Part shown: piece after piece, positions 7,276 through 16,230 of the stretch
Layout: every line of letters starts with the position of its first letter
Numbering within the stretch: the first letter of the stretch is position 1
Assembly (NCBI GenBank): GCA_021604005.1
Contig: BQIV01000045.1
Coordinates: 1-34,835 of the forward strand
Direction: 5' to 3'
Length of the DNA stretch: 34,835 bases
Source of the DNA: Nitrospirales bacterium
GTDB lineage: Bacteria > Nitrospirota > Nitrospiria > Nitrospirales > UBA8639
Notes under the pieces: generated by a model
What the model was told of the DNA's origin: nothing
Seen by the model: only the letters and a program-made list of their open reading frames with translations
Database searches by the model: none
Position numbers and translations under genes: made by a program

Positions 7276-8421
7276 ATGGCGCATGTTCCTTTCACTCACC
7301 TGTGTCGATTGTGTCTCTTGGCAAGTGCCGCTTCATTGATTTTCCCTTCTCTCGGTTCCGCAGTCGAATTTGTCATTGTTGGTCCGCGAGCGGTTGGAAT
7401 GGGAGGCGCAGGTGTGGCGGTAACCACCGATTCGCTCGCCACCTATTGGAACCCTGCCGGACTCACGCAATCTGAAGGACTCGATATTCGTGCACACGTT
7501 TCGGGGCAAGGCATCGATCGGGGCGGTGTTCTCGATACGCTGGACGATATTGACGACATCAATGACTCTGATATTTCTGCGGCCAATCAAAATCGATTAC
7601 AGGGTCTTCTCGATAATTTAAATGGGAATTCGCTATCAGCTTTGGCGGCTGCCGGATTGTATATCAAGGGTTCATGGGGAGATCATGTTCTTGGCTTGAA
7701 TGTTTCAAACGTCGGCACTGGAGGGTCCTTTACATCGACGCCTTTAACCGCTGTCGTGGCTGGGGGCGAATTAGATATCAATGGGCAACTACAGGTGAAT
7801 TTTCTTGAAGCCCGCCAAGTGGCCTTATCGTATGCCTATGCATTGTGGGAAAAGAAAGTTTCATTCGGTGTGACGGCCAAAGTGATTCAAGGCGCAGCGT
7901 ACAACCGTGGTGTCGATGTCGACGATGCAGAAGATGATTTCGACCTTTCGGATGAACTCAAAAACTCGAAAACCTCCTATGAATTTGGGATAGACGTTGG
8001 TGCATTAATTCGTCCGGTTTCCTGGTTACAGCTTGGCGTCGTAGGGAAGGATCTCAACACGCCCTCATTCAATGCCCCCGGCGGCGGGACCTTCAAATTG
8101 CGGCCGCAGGTTCGCGGCGGTCTGGCACTGCAACCGTTTTCCGCCACTATCGTGACGTTTGATGTGGATATCACTAAAAATAAAACACTGCTTCCGGGAA
8201 TCCGGAGTCGAGTGCTGAGCCTTGGCGTTGAACAGGGTCTCTTTGAAGTGGTCTTTCTGCGGGCAGGTGTGTTGAAGGATGTGGAAGATGCCAAGTCTCA
8301 ATTTACTCCAACAGCGGGAGTCGGTCTTCGTCTCTGGGCTCTGCAATTTGATGTCGGAGCGGGGTATGATTTCAACGAACGAGGCGTCCTGGGCTCATTC
8401 TCTTTAGGCTTGACGTTCTAA
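7276..8421 (+). CDS. TraF-like outer-membrane beta-barrel protein
   Basis: The ATG at 7276 has AAGGAGG five bases upstream and is followed by a textbook signal peptide (CRLCLLASAASLIFPSLGSA, cleavage expected near residue 30). An upstream start at 7228 would bury this signal and is rejected. The mature N-terminus VGPRAVGMGGAGVAVTTDSL, then ATYWNPAGL, is the hallmark of the conjugal-transfer-TraF/UPF0164 and FadL-like outer-membrane families. The remainder alternates beta strands, ending in the amphipathic strand GSFSLGLTF with a terminal Phe, as expected for Bam-assembled barrels. Length is 381 aa. Despite the family name no conjugation genes are near, so a structural or hydrophobic-substrate transport role is more likely. 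Confidence 0.82.
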   Translation: MAHVPFTHLCRLCLLASAASLIFPSLGSAVEFVIVGPRAVGMGGAGVAVTTDSLATYWNPAGLTQSEGLDIRAHVSGQGIDRGGVLDTLDDIDDINDSDISAANQNRLQGLLDNLNGNSLSALAAAGLYIKGSWGDHVLGLNVSNVGTGGSFTSTPLTAVVAGGELDINGQLQVNFLEARQVALSYAYALWEKKVSFGVTAKVIQGAAYNRGVDVDDAEDDFDLSDELKNSKTSYEFGIDVGALIRPVSWLQLGVVGKDLNTPSFNAPGGGTFKLRPQVRGGLALQPFSATIVTFDVDITKNKTLLPGIRSRVLSLGVEQGLFEVVFLRAGVLKDVEDAKSQFTPTAGVGLRLWALQFDVGAGYDFNERGVLGSFSLGLTF

Positions 8422-8491
8422 GTCAACGCAGGTTCTTGTATGAGTGCTTCGTAAACGACAGACACGAGGGCTATTCGTATAGAGAAAGTCC

Positions 8492-8671
8492 TTAAGGGTT
8501 CGTATCTTGCTGAGGCGCAATCCCTGGCGTCGGTTCTAGCGAAGGACGTTTTACGCACCCTTCTGCCATCATGATCGGAAGCATGAGAGTCATGAAGAGG
8601 CAGGCCATGAGTAAAACATTTCGTACAAGCACTTGAACATCGGTGGGAAAAATCTGAATGAAGAGCTGCAT
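8492..8671 (-). CDS. Small single-pass membrane peptide, 59 aa
   Basis: On the minus strand an ATG at 8671 is preceded by GGAGGG eight bases upstream and opens a 59-codon frame ending TAA at 8492-8494. The peptide has a hydrophobic stretch (about residues 16-36: VLVRNVLLMACLFMTLMLPI) followed by a short polar, Pro-rich tail (LEPTPGIAPQQDTNP). This is the layout of a small inner-membrane protein with a soluble C-terminus, or an uncleaved signal anchor. It is convergent with the TraF-like gene (70 bp apart). I do not recognise the family. The good ribosome binding site is the main support. Confidence 0.5.
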   Translation of the reverse strand: MQLFIQIFPTDVQVLVRNVLLMACLFMTLMLPIMMAEGCVKRPSLEPTPGIAPQQDTNP

Positions 8672-9236
8672 GATATGGCCCTCCAGCTTGAATGGGTTTG
8701 AATGGCCTTTAACACGGTAATAAAACTATTGGATGTTGCTTGCCTTCTCTGTCGATGCCCTAATCATCATGACTGATTTCTTGAGCTATTGTGTCCCAGG
8801 TCACCGGTTGGCAATTATTTTCTCTTAATATTATAACAAATTTTGATTCTGGGGTGAAGAAGGGGAGTCATGGCATCAGCCCCAGCCTCGGCATTTTCGT
8901 TTCAAGGCAGTCGTATGGATCAATGCGATGGGTTTAGACAATGGGTTTGTGATGAAGGGCTAAAGCTATTAAATTCAACTATGAGGAGGTTACGTGCTCT
9001 AGTGGATTTAGCGGGATCAGTTTCAAGGGGCAATGTAGGTTGTTCTATGTTCTAAAAAAATAGCCCGATGAGATACAAGACCGATCAGGTGATATGGAGT
9101 TAGTGAGTATACGATTAAAAAGTCAAACGAATGCAGGTGTTTACCTGCCAGATGCTTTAGGCAAAACTTGGTTTTGGAGCTGTTTCCACAGGCCGGGGAA
9201 AACTATCAAGGCGGATAAATTGATAGAAAGGACAAC
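8672..9236. other. Intergenic region, no convincing gene
   Basis: A rightward 61-codon frame at 8870-9055 begins ATGGCATCAGCC behind AAGGGGAG, but the spacing is only about two bases, the composition is nondescript and no homology is apparent. I leave it uncalled. The remaining sequence is AT-rich and shows no repeat shared with other parts of the window. Confidence 0.4.
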
Positions 9237-9746
9237 CTAGGGTGATTTGGGGCTTTTGACATTTGCCCAATCGCTATCTGGATCCTCCAAATCGACTTTG
9301 TGAACCCCTTCAAGAAACTTACTTTGTAAGAGTTCGTATTGTTCTCGCAGATCACCCATCGGATGTTGCCAATTATGAAGATAGTAAATTGCGGTAACCT
9401 TCGCTTGTAACGCCGCCTTAGTGCAGTCAAAGCATGGCCGCAAAGTTGAGTACACCACTGACCCTTCAACGGCGTTTCCGAATCGTGCAGCAGTGATAAG
9501 AGCGTTCTGCTCTGCATGCACGCAAACACAGACGTCGTATCCCACGCTGGCTTTGTATGTGTCACGGTCACGACACCGAACGCATCCTCCATCAGTGCAG
9601 TTAACTATGGATTCTGGCGTTCCGTTGTAGCCGGTAGATATTATGCGGTTTTCCCTAACCATTACCGCCCCTACTTTACGGCCATAGCAGTTGGCTTTTT
9701 TTCGAACCGCCATAGCAATATTCATGTAGTAATGATCTCGATCCAT
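9237..9746 (-). CDS. Deoxycytidylate deaminase family protein
   Basis: The protein is 169 aa, zinc-dependent and cytosolic, and is expected to convert dCMP to dUMP. Catalytic motifs are intact: HAE at 77-79 (His ligand and proton-shuttle Glu) and PCFDC at 104-108 (two Cys ligands). The N-terminal KVGAVMVRENRIISTGYNGTP is the dCMP-deaminase/ComEB signature. An extra Cys cluster, C50-x4-C-x2-C58, is common in this family and may bind a second zinc. The start ATG has AGGAGG just upstream. Family members occur in both hosts and phages. The gene sits alone, with no thymidylate-synthesis neighbour, so a nucleotide-depletion role in phage defence is possible but unsupported. Confidence 0.88.
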   Translation of the reverse strand: MDRDHYYMNIAMAVRKKANCYGRKVGAVMVRENRIISTGYNGTPESIVNCTDGGCVRCRDRDTYKASVGYDVCVCVHAEQNALITAARFGNAVEGSVVYSTLRPCFDCTKAALQAKVTAIYYLHNWQHPMGDLREQYELLQSKFLEGVHKVDLEDPDSDWANVKSPKSP

Positions 9747-10026
9747 ACGGCCCTCCTAGTTCGAGACTTTGAACCACCGTCCCAGATTTCCTTTTAAATG
9801 GATAGGGTTTCAGCTTCCATTTTTGCTAATATCTGAACTCCCAATGTTTCTTCTTCATGCAGTAGTATTCTACATGTGAACATGCTGGGATATCGTTCCT
9901 CTTCTCGTACAAAAAAGTGAGATGGAAATCAGTGATATAGAGTGAAGGTCTATTCGTTTTAGGAAAAGATATTCTTGGGCAAACAATCGTTGACAGAAAT
10001 CAAACGTAGAAATATCAGGCCAAAAC

Positions 10027-13000
10027 CTAGACGGTTTTTGCCATTTCAAGGTAACGGCAAAAGGCATTGGCCAATTGCATCTGGCGTGGCGTTCGGCAGT
10101 CAGCTTCGAAAATCCCTGCCGATGCAACAAGGATTGCCAGGCATCGAGCGCGTGAAATTGCAACATTAAAGCGGTTTGAACTGTAGAGAAATTCCATCCC
10201 GCGAGGGGCGTCGGCATGACTTGATGTTGCCATCGAATATATTGCAATGGGTGCTTCTTGTCCTTGGAATTTGTCCACTGTACCCACGTGCGCTTGCGGA
10301 AGTCGATGATGAATCTCGAAGACCTGTGCGTTGTAGGGCGCAATAATCAGGATATCTTTCAATTTGACTGGTACCTTTATCCCATTGCGATCAGTCCATT
10401 GTGTATCTTCCGCAAGGATGCGATCTACAAGCGCTTTCACGGCATCCGCTTCCTCGATCGATGAGCTGGTGTTGCCAGTATGACTGATTGGTAGATAGCG
10501 CAATCCTGATCCTTCTAGAGTGCCGTTGGAGCTTATCTTTTGACGGTTACAGCCTTCGACGGATCTAAGTTTTCCATCGTAGAAAAGCTCTGAATTAAAT
10601 ATGCAAATGTCTGGATGTAGGCGCCAGGTAGATTCGAGAAACAAACCTTGTTCTTCCGAGATTGTTTGACGGCCGTCAAGGATGTGATCGAGCGCAGATA
10701 CCCCGGTTCCATCTGGATGGGAACCTTGCATAGGCTGTTCAAGTTGTTGGGGATCGCCCAGTAAGATTAATGTCGGTGCTGCATGCGATACGGCTAAAAC
10801 ATTCGCCAGGGACATCTGAGCAGCCTCATCAACAACTAAGACATCGAGCGTGTCTTGCGCCTCTTGGCGAGACCATAAAAAATGTGTTCCCCCTGCAACT
10901 TGAGCCCGTCCTGCTTGAAGAGGGAAAAATAGATCATCATTCGTTCTGGCAAACGTAAGACTGGGTTGATCCACTTCTTCATTGCTCGCTTTCGGTTTTT
11001 GAATGCAGCTCACGTCTATCTGCATTTCAGTAGCAGCTTCGATCACCATATTAATTAGATGACGAATGACTTTGTGGCTATTCGCCGTAATCCCGACTTT
11101 CTTTCCGTCCTGCACAAGCGAGCAAATCATCCGTGCACCCGTGAACGTTTTCCCTGTTCCGGGTGGGCCTTGAATTGGCAAAACCCCACTATCGAGGTGC
11201 TGACAAATGCGCAAGGCAGCATCGAGGGCGCTTTCATCATCGTTTCGCATAGCTTGCCCTTGTAGATTAGGAGGCTCGCGTAAAAGAAGTGCGCGGGCAC
11301 TTTTGAAGGGGCCATCACCTTCGATCCCATTTTTTGCAACGTACTCTCCCAATCGAAACAGCGAAGCCGCCTGTTCCTTGCCGCCAAATATCTTGTGGGA
11401 AAAGACAGCTTCTGGATGTATGTCTGCAGTTGCTTTAGTCTTCTTTATATCGATTGTGCGTTGTTCAGTGGAAACTGTAAGCGCTTTCCCGAGCTTGTCT
11501 CCACCAACTTGCATTAAATCTTCATCGCCGCGTAGATCAGAATCCTGTTGCTCAAATCTGTAGCGGTGGGTTGGAATGCCGGTCTGGCTGCGATCAACCG
11601 TTTCAAGCAGTGAAAGACTCGAAAGAGCTGAACGCTCTCCAAGTAATTCATCTGGTGTAAGAGCACTGAGTCTGAAGAATTCCCACCAAAGAGCTTTATC
11701 TTCCCGGCGGTGCCAGTCCAGAATATGCGCAAGCACCCATCGCGCCTGCTGCTCCTTGTTGCGGTCACCAGGATCAACTGGAATATTGTGGGTTAGCCTT
11801 TCCACCAGTACCTGAACACGCTGTGCTTGTTCGTCTAATTCTTCGCTAGGGCCTTCTGAAGGGTGCATAGGACGCGGGATATCTTTCCCTTCACTAATGA
11901 GTTTGCATCGAAGCTCTTCAAGCCAGTTCCTGAGCCCTAAAGTGGCGAAACAGTCATCGGCGTTGTAGCCTTGCACAACTGACTTCGTATCATCCTCAAT
12001 GGAGGAAATGTCATTAAGCTCAAGAGCTGCAGAAACCTTTGTCAAGGCAATATTCGCATCACGCAAGGAAATCTGGCGTTCAAAGGCAAAAAACAGCTCT
12101 AATTTCTTGAGCGAATAGCTCTCTATACCCGCACGTATGGCGTTGCGAACGACGCTCAGAAGATCAATAAAGACCAAGCCACGCAGTAGATTGTCGATCT
12201 CGCTTTCACGTGTTGCATATCGCCCCATCAAGCGCTTAAGGGCGGATGGCTCGTAAGGGGCAAAGTGATAGACGTGCATGTCTGGATGCGTTTCGCGGCG
12301 CTCAGTGATGAAATCCACGAAGCGTTCAAAGATGACCTTCTCGTTCTCACGATCAAAGGCCCACTCTCCAACGTACTGTATTTCCCCATGTTCATCGGTA
12401 TAGGCATATCCGAAGAGATATTCGAAACCGTACTCGCCAACGAATTGATCACCTTCTATGTCAAAGAAGACGTCGCCTGAGGAAGGCTCTGGCAATGCGG
12501 CCAGACCAGTTTCTGGCACGATATTGAGAAACTCATACTTGAGTTCTCCAGATTCGCGCGATTGGACTTGAATGGATGCTTGCGCCTTGGCTTTCTCAAA
12601 TGATACTGGCGAACCCTTTTGAGGATTAAACGGGATCGGAAGAGGCATGTCGGCAAGTCCTTGCGTGGTCGCAATGCCATTGGCTTGCAGCTCCCTGATC
12701 TGGTGTTTCGAGATATTTGCGACTAGGCAAAGATGGTCATCATCGCGGCGGCGTTGGTCACATTGGTTGTACCAGCGACAAACATCGCAGTGTTCCTTGG
12801 GCTCGGGATAGGTTGTGGGGTTAGCGTCTTCTTCAGCTGCTTCTTCTGCGGCCTTCTTCACACGCCGGAAGTAGGCGGCATAATCGGCAAATCGAAATAT
12901 TTGCGGCTCGTAGTTAGACCAGGGTGCCACCACATAGACATTCTCCGGTGGAACACCTTGCGCATTGCCAAGAAGGTCGGCATATAAACTGAGTTGTAGA

Positions 13001-13434
13001 ACCGTCCCACCTTTTGTTTCCCGTGCAAGCTTTGTGTCAATCACTTCATATGACCAGCCTCCTAGGTCACTTGGAGTTTCAACGCGCCTTAATATATCTG
13101 CGCGTCCACTCCATCGCTCATTGTGTAATGCACCTTGAGCTATGATATCTTTACCTTCCCGCATCGCCTCCAATGTTTGAGCTACTGAAACCTCATTAAT
13201 GTCAACACCGTCGATAACGGTGATAGCGAAGCCTTCGTCCTGAAGATGCTCGATGTAAGCTTGCTCGTGCTGAAGACCCCGTTCCCGAAGGATTTCCAGT
13301 AATGGATCATAATGGTCAGGCTTAGCGAGCACGCCAAATGCTACTTGAATATCCAACGTACTAAGGTGATTGCAATTCAAATGACCTACTAGATCAGATG
13401 CGCTGAGGTGGATTATTCCGTTTAATTTCTTCAT
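10027..13434 (-). CDS. TM0106-family RecB-like nuclease fused to SF1 helicase
   Basis: A 1135-aa multidomain enzyme. (1) Residues about 1-230: RecB/Cas4-like nuclease with GRAD at 110-113 and EVIDTK at 130-135 (Asp133, Lys135). Cys21 plus Cys216, Cys219 and Cys225 are placed as in the iron-sulphur cluster of AddB/Cas4/Dna2 nucleases. (2) About 320-500: RNase H-like DEDD exonuclease, FFDIEGD at 323-329, with a late GYNADDC motif. (3) About 740-1135: Upf1/Dna2-type SF1 helicase, Walker A GPPGTGKT near 753, DEAA near 868, LGDPQQLEQ, VDKFQGQEA and FNVAISRAR. This is the full TM0106 architecture. Such proteins are thought to act in repair or replication-fork processing; some lie in defence islands. 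Shine-Dalgarno is weak. It stands alone, with a tRNA fragment 435 bp upstream. Confidence 0.9.
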   Translation of the reverse strand: MKKLNGIIHLSASDLVGHLNCNHLSTLDIQVAFGVLAKPDHYDPLLEILRERGLQHEQAYIEHLQDEGFAITVIDGVDINEVSVAQTLEAMREGKDIIAQGALHNERWSGRADILRRVETPSDLGGWSYEVIDTKLARETKGGTVLQLSLYADLLGNAQGVPPENVYVVAPWSNYEPQIFRFADYAAYFRRVKKAAEEAAEEDANPTTYPEPKEHCDVCRWYNQCDQRRRDDDHLCLVANISKHQIRELQANGIATTQGLADMPLPIPFNPQKGSPVSFEKAKAQASIQVQSRESGELKYEFLNIVPETGLAALPEPSSGDVFFDIEGDQFVGEYGFEYLFGYAYTDEHGEIQYVGEWAFDRENEKVIFERFVDFITERRETHPDMHVYHFAPYEPSALKRLMGRYATRESEIDNLLRGLVFIDLLSVVRNAIRAGIESYSLKKLELFFAFERQISLRDANIALTKVSAALELNDISSIEDDTKSVVQGYNADDCFATLGLRNWLEELRCKLISEGKDIPRPMHPSEGPSEELDEQAQRVQVLVERLTHNIPVDPGDRNKEQQARWVLAHILDWHRREDKALWWEFFRLSALTPDELLGERSALSSLSLLETVDRSQTGIPTHRYRFEQQDSDLRGDEDLMQVGGDKLGKALTVSTEQRTIDIKKTKATADIHPEAVFSHKIFGGKEQAASLFRLGEYVAKNGIEGDGPFKSARALLLREPPNLQGQAMRNDDESALDAALRICQHLDSGVLPIQGPPGTGKTFTGARMICSLVQDGKKVGITANSHKVIRHLINMVIEAATEMQIDVSCIQKPKASNEEVDQPSLTFARTNDDLFFPLQAGRAQVAGGTHFLWSRQEAQDTLDVLVVDEAAQMSLANVLAVSHAAPTLILLGDPQQLEQPMQGSHPDGTGVSALDHILDGRQTISEEQGLFLESTWRLHPDICIFNSELFYDGKLRSVEGCNRQKISSNGTLEGSGLRYLPISHTGNTSSSIEEADAVKALVDRILAEDTQWTDRNGIKVPVKLKDILIIAPYNAQVFEIHHRLPQAHVGTVDKFQGQEAPIAIYSMATSSHADAPRGMEFLYSSNRFNVAISRARCLAILVASAGIFEADCRTPRQMQLANAFCRYLEMAKTV

Positions 13435-13998
13435 CTCTATTAAAAAGCAACTAAAATTGAAAACGCCAAGTTATATTGTACTTCTAAACGCTTATTTCTG
13501 GAAATAATAAATTACCGAAACCGTCATCAATAACGATTCCGTGTGTTTTTTGAGATCAAGTGCGTTTTTGACTAATAACTCATCTCCGTCCATTTTCGAG
13601 AGCCAAAAAGTTTGGCAAAGAATGCAAGGGCAAAGCAAAGAGGGAAAGTACAATGGTCTCAAGAATTTTCCATCGCCAAAGATAAATTGAGAGAATTTGA
13701 ACGCCCGCAATATCCTTTGGTGTATTAGGACGGTATTAGGCCAAATCCCTACTACTTCACGCTAAAAGGATAAAGTAAAAGGATGAGCTCAATTCCCAGA
13801 AACAGTTCTAAAATAGGTATTTCCCAGGACTGGGTGATTGTGAGAACTACCTAAGCTGATGATTTTGTTAGTGGGCCGTGTAGGAGTCGAACCTATGGCC
13901 CGCTGATTAGAGTCAGTTACTCGTTTATCTTCTTTGGACATAGACTACTTTTCTGCCTCCTTTTCTTTCCCACGTAATTCTTTATTGCCAACTTCACA
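13435..13998. other. Intergenic region containing a tRNA fragment
   Basis: This region holds the tRNA-Lys(CTT) 3' half at 13869-13918. A leftward frame at 13789-13941 (50 codons, ATG behind GGAGG, but about 14 bases away) reads straight through the tRNA fragment and is discussed as a finding rather than called. Otherwise I see no gene. The promoter of the nuclease-helicase should be here. Confidence 0.45.
13869..13918 (-). tRNA. 3' half of tRNA-Lys(CTT), likely att-site remnant
   Basis: Read on the minus strand, it begins with the anticodon arm (CTGA-CTCTAA-TCAG), followed by the variable loop, the T-arm AGGTTCGACTCCT and the acceptor strand ACGGCCC with discriminator A. The T-loop is canonical. 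The anticodon loop resembles tRNA-Lys CTCTTAA but lacks one T. The 5' half (a GGGCCGT acceptor and D-arm) is absent upstream, so this cannot be a functional tRNA. A tRNA fragment running from anticodon loop to 3' end is exactly what integrative elements leave at their distal end. Confidence 0.65.
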
Positions 13999-14019
13999 GT
14001 GAGCTTCTACACTCTGACC

Positions 14020-14948
14020 ATGTCCATACAAGATGCGCCACAATCATTTCACAATCCGGAAGCTGCGGTCTTTCGACCGGGAGAGTTTTACGGACGTGAG
14101 GGATTGGTTCGGAATCTACTCTGGCGGCTTGAACGGCGAGAGTCGCTGAGCATTTTCGGTGGACCGAAATTAGGGAAGACCTCTTTGCTGCTCCACTTGG
14201 CGTGGCAGTTGAACCATTCTTCATCGGTCTCGCGATCGAATAGTCCACAGGCCGTGTATGTTGATATGTCCATTGAAAAAGACCGACGGCAGTTCATTGA
14301 GACAAGAGCGAATGGTGAATTGGTCATGTTGCTCGATAATTGTGATTATGTATTGGCAGATGATCACAATGTGCTTGCTCTATCCTCTATGGTAAGCGGG
14401 GTGAGATCGTGTATGCAGGAGGCAGAAACTGGATGGAATTTGTTAAGAGCGGTGGATTCAGTGGATTCAAACGTCAGCCTCGGCCTATTCCGTTGTCCGT
14501 CTTTTTGGAGAAAGAAGCCTTCCAAGTTTTGGGCTCAGGCCTCTCGAGTGAACATCGGGTTATGATTCTCGAGCAGGCTGGGACTCATCCGTACGTTCTG
14601 AAAGCGTTTGGTTCGTTGTTGTTGGCTGAGGGGAAACAATGCAAAAGAGAGGAGACGATCCAAAGGGCTGGGGCCTACCTTTTTCCATTTTTTCAGCGTT
14701 GTATTAAAGAAATGAAAGAGCCCATGGAGCATGACGTGCTGGCTCATGTGATCAACGTCCGAGTTCCCATCAACCCAAGGGAAGTAGCCCGTTTCTTAAA
14801 ATTGCCCACCATCAAACCTTTTGCGAATACTCTCTGTATCCTTGGATTGATTCGTCGATGGATTCAGAATGAGGAGGCCACGCTCTGTGCGGGGTGCCGT
14901 CTCTTTAACGAGTGGTATATGGAATCGAAGACGTCAGTTTCTACGTAA
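14020..14948 (+). pseudogene. AAA/STAND-like ATPase, frameshifted
   Basis: The N-terminal part has FYGREGLVRNLLWRL and IFGGPKLGKTSLLLHL (Walker A GGPKLGKT), then a Walker B-like VMLLDNCD. This is the STAND/AAA_16-type P-loop start. At about 14398-14401 (a run of four G) the frame shifts by -1. The downstream frame continues sensibly as GEIVYAGGRNW and on to PLSVFLEKEAFQVLG, then a winged-helix-like C-terminal region (VPINPREVARFLKLP) to the stop at 14948. Neither half is complete alone. The segment between P-loop and Walker B also looks short, suggesting an internal deletion. The start ATG at 14020 follows no strong ribosome binding site. A sequencing error or programmed slip on GGGG cannot be excluded. 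Confidence 0.6.
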
Positions 14949-14982
14949 TTTAGGTCTACGATATGTTTGTTTGATACTGACG

Positions 14983-15639
14983 TTACGTTGCTTCTGCGAG
15001 ACATTGTTCCACCAGCGATTGCTGGTGGTCCATTTGTCCAAACGAAACATCGCGCAGTTGGCCTTTGCGATCAAATAAGATAGCCGAGGGTGTGCCTTGT
15101 AAGGAAAAGCGATCGAAGGTCTCGGCTTTCATTGTTTTTTGTTTCAAGTAATTTCGAACTTGATTGAGGACATTGAGTTGCTGGCCTTCCGGTAATTCTC
15201 CAAAATTCGGCAGAATATCTTGCGCATACCGCTCTACTTTTTCCTGTGTGACAGGTTCGGATTCCGGGACGACGCGATCCATGCCCACGGGGAACGGCAG
15301 GCGCCACTCGACTTTGCCATCGGTCAGCATGCCGTACTGCGTTAAGGCCTTCAAGGTTTCTCCAATCACCTCTCCCGTGTCGACCAGTCGCTCTAAATTT
15401 TCTAGCGTGTTTTTGTCGTAATCCTCAAAGGCCGTCGCAAGTCCAATGATGGCCAACCCCTTATTCCGATAGCGTTCATGTAATTGAATGGCTTTCGGCA
15501 GCGCATTGAGGAAACATCCCGGACAATTTACCTGAAAGACCTCGATTAATACGACAGACCCGACGAGTGCTTCAAGTGTGACAGGTCCACCCTTCACCCA
15601 CGCGTCGACAGAAACATCAGAAAGTGTGTGGTTGTTCAT
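14983..15639 (-). CDS. Redoxin/thioredoxin-fold protein with CPGC motif
   Basis: The protein is 218 aa. VVLIEVFQVNCPGCFLNALP contains the Cys39-Pro-Gly-Cys42 redox pair in a thioredoxin fold of the AhpC/TlpA type, followed by the helix KAIQLHERYRNKGLAIIGLATAFEDYD and a late cis-Pro region (LQGTPSAILFDRKGQLR). An insertion of about 90 residues separates the two halves, longer than usual for TlpA. No signal peptide is seen, so it should be cytoplasmic. The CPGC dipeptide is unusual compared with CGPC or CxPC. It is convergent with the ATPase relic, 34 bp away, and has its own promoter region to the right. Confidence 0.8.
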   Translation of the reverse strand: MNNHTLSDVSVDAWVKGGPVTLEALVGSVVLIEVFQVNCPGCFLNALPKAIQLHERYRNKGLAIIGLATAFEDYDKNTLENLERLVDTGEVIGETLKALTQYGMLTDGKVEWRLPFPVGMDRVVPESEPVTQEKVERYAQDILPNFGELPEGQQLNVLNQVRNYLKQKTMKAETFDRFSLQGTPSAILFDRKGQLRDVSFGQMDHQQSLVEQCLAEAT

Positions 15640-16074
15640 GTGTGTGAATGTGTAGTCGATTTTTCAATTCTGAGGCAGTTCCAAAAAAGTTCGATAGGAG
15701 CGGTTGGATCTGTATAGTGTATGACACTCCCCCGTAGTGCGGTGAGCGCCTGCGTGGATTTGCTAGAGACTGGCGAAATGTTTACTGTAAGTTTTCCGTG
15801 ATTAGTCATAACGACACGTCAATGATGGTTGGTTACCCAAACGCATAGAATAATCATGTGAGATGTGGCGTTAAGATGTCCATCACCATTTATAAGCCGA
15901 ATGGTGGAGGGAGTCAAACAATTCGTGGCTGTCATGTTCTAGCCGTTTCAGGGATGTCGAAACGATCACGCGCTACGTTGTACACGTTTGATAGCAATAT
16001 GTCATATAGCACGTCAATCATTGTCCGTACATCCAAGCGGCTAAAACTACCGTTCGTTGAAACATAATATCGGG

Positions 16075-16122
16075 CACAGCTCGTGATATTTTCTCGTTTG
16101 GAACGTATTTGGATTCGCTATA
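16075..16122 (+). repeat. Dispersed repeat B, copy 3
   Basis: It reads CACAGCTCGTGATATTTTCT, then TTTGGAACGTATTTGGATTC and GCTATA. It matches copies at 6390 and 7006 best over its last 30 bases. Confidence 0.7.
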
Positions 16123-16230
16123 CGTGAGACAGAATTTGTTTCGTTATGACTTTCGGTAGATCTCTCGGCGATGACCGACTTTGATCACGTCACACATTCC
16201 CATTCCCTTATTCGTATGCATTTCTTATGG

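Noticed and set aside
7276-8421. Conjugation system suggested by the TraF-like name
   Set aside because: The family name is historical; no relaxase, coupling protein or other tra gene lies nearby and the sequence is an outer-membrane barrel.
8870-9055. Rightward 61-codon frame behind AAGGGGAG
   Set aside because: The purine-rich sequence is too close to the ATG and the product has no recognisable feature.
9237-9746. dCMP deaminase as a phage-defence nucleotide-depletion enzyme
   Set aside because: Catalytic motifs fit an ordinary dCMP deaminase, there is no fused regulatory or kinase-like domain, and no defence gene is adjacent.
9870-10343. 157-codon leftward frame overlapping the end of the nuclease-helicase gene
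   Set aside because: It lies in another frame of a gene with unmistakable helicase motifs and has no ribosome binding site or homology.
15858-16067. 69-codon rightward frame starting GVKMSITIYKPNGGGSQ
   Set aside because: No ribosome binding site, and the sequence lies in repeat-rich intergenic DNA with GTTTC/GAAAC motifs that recur elsewhere.
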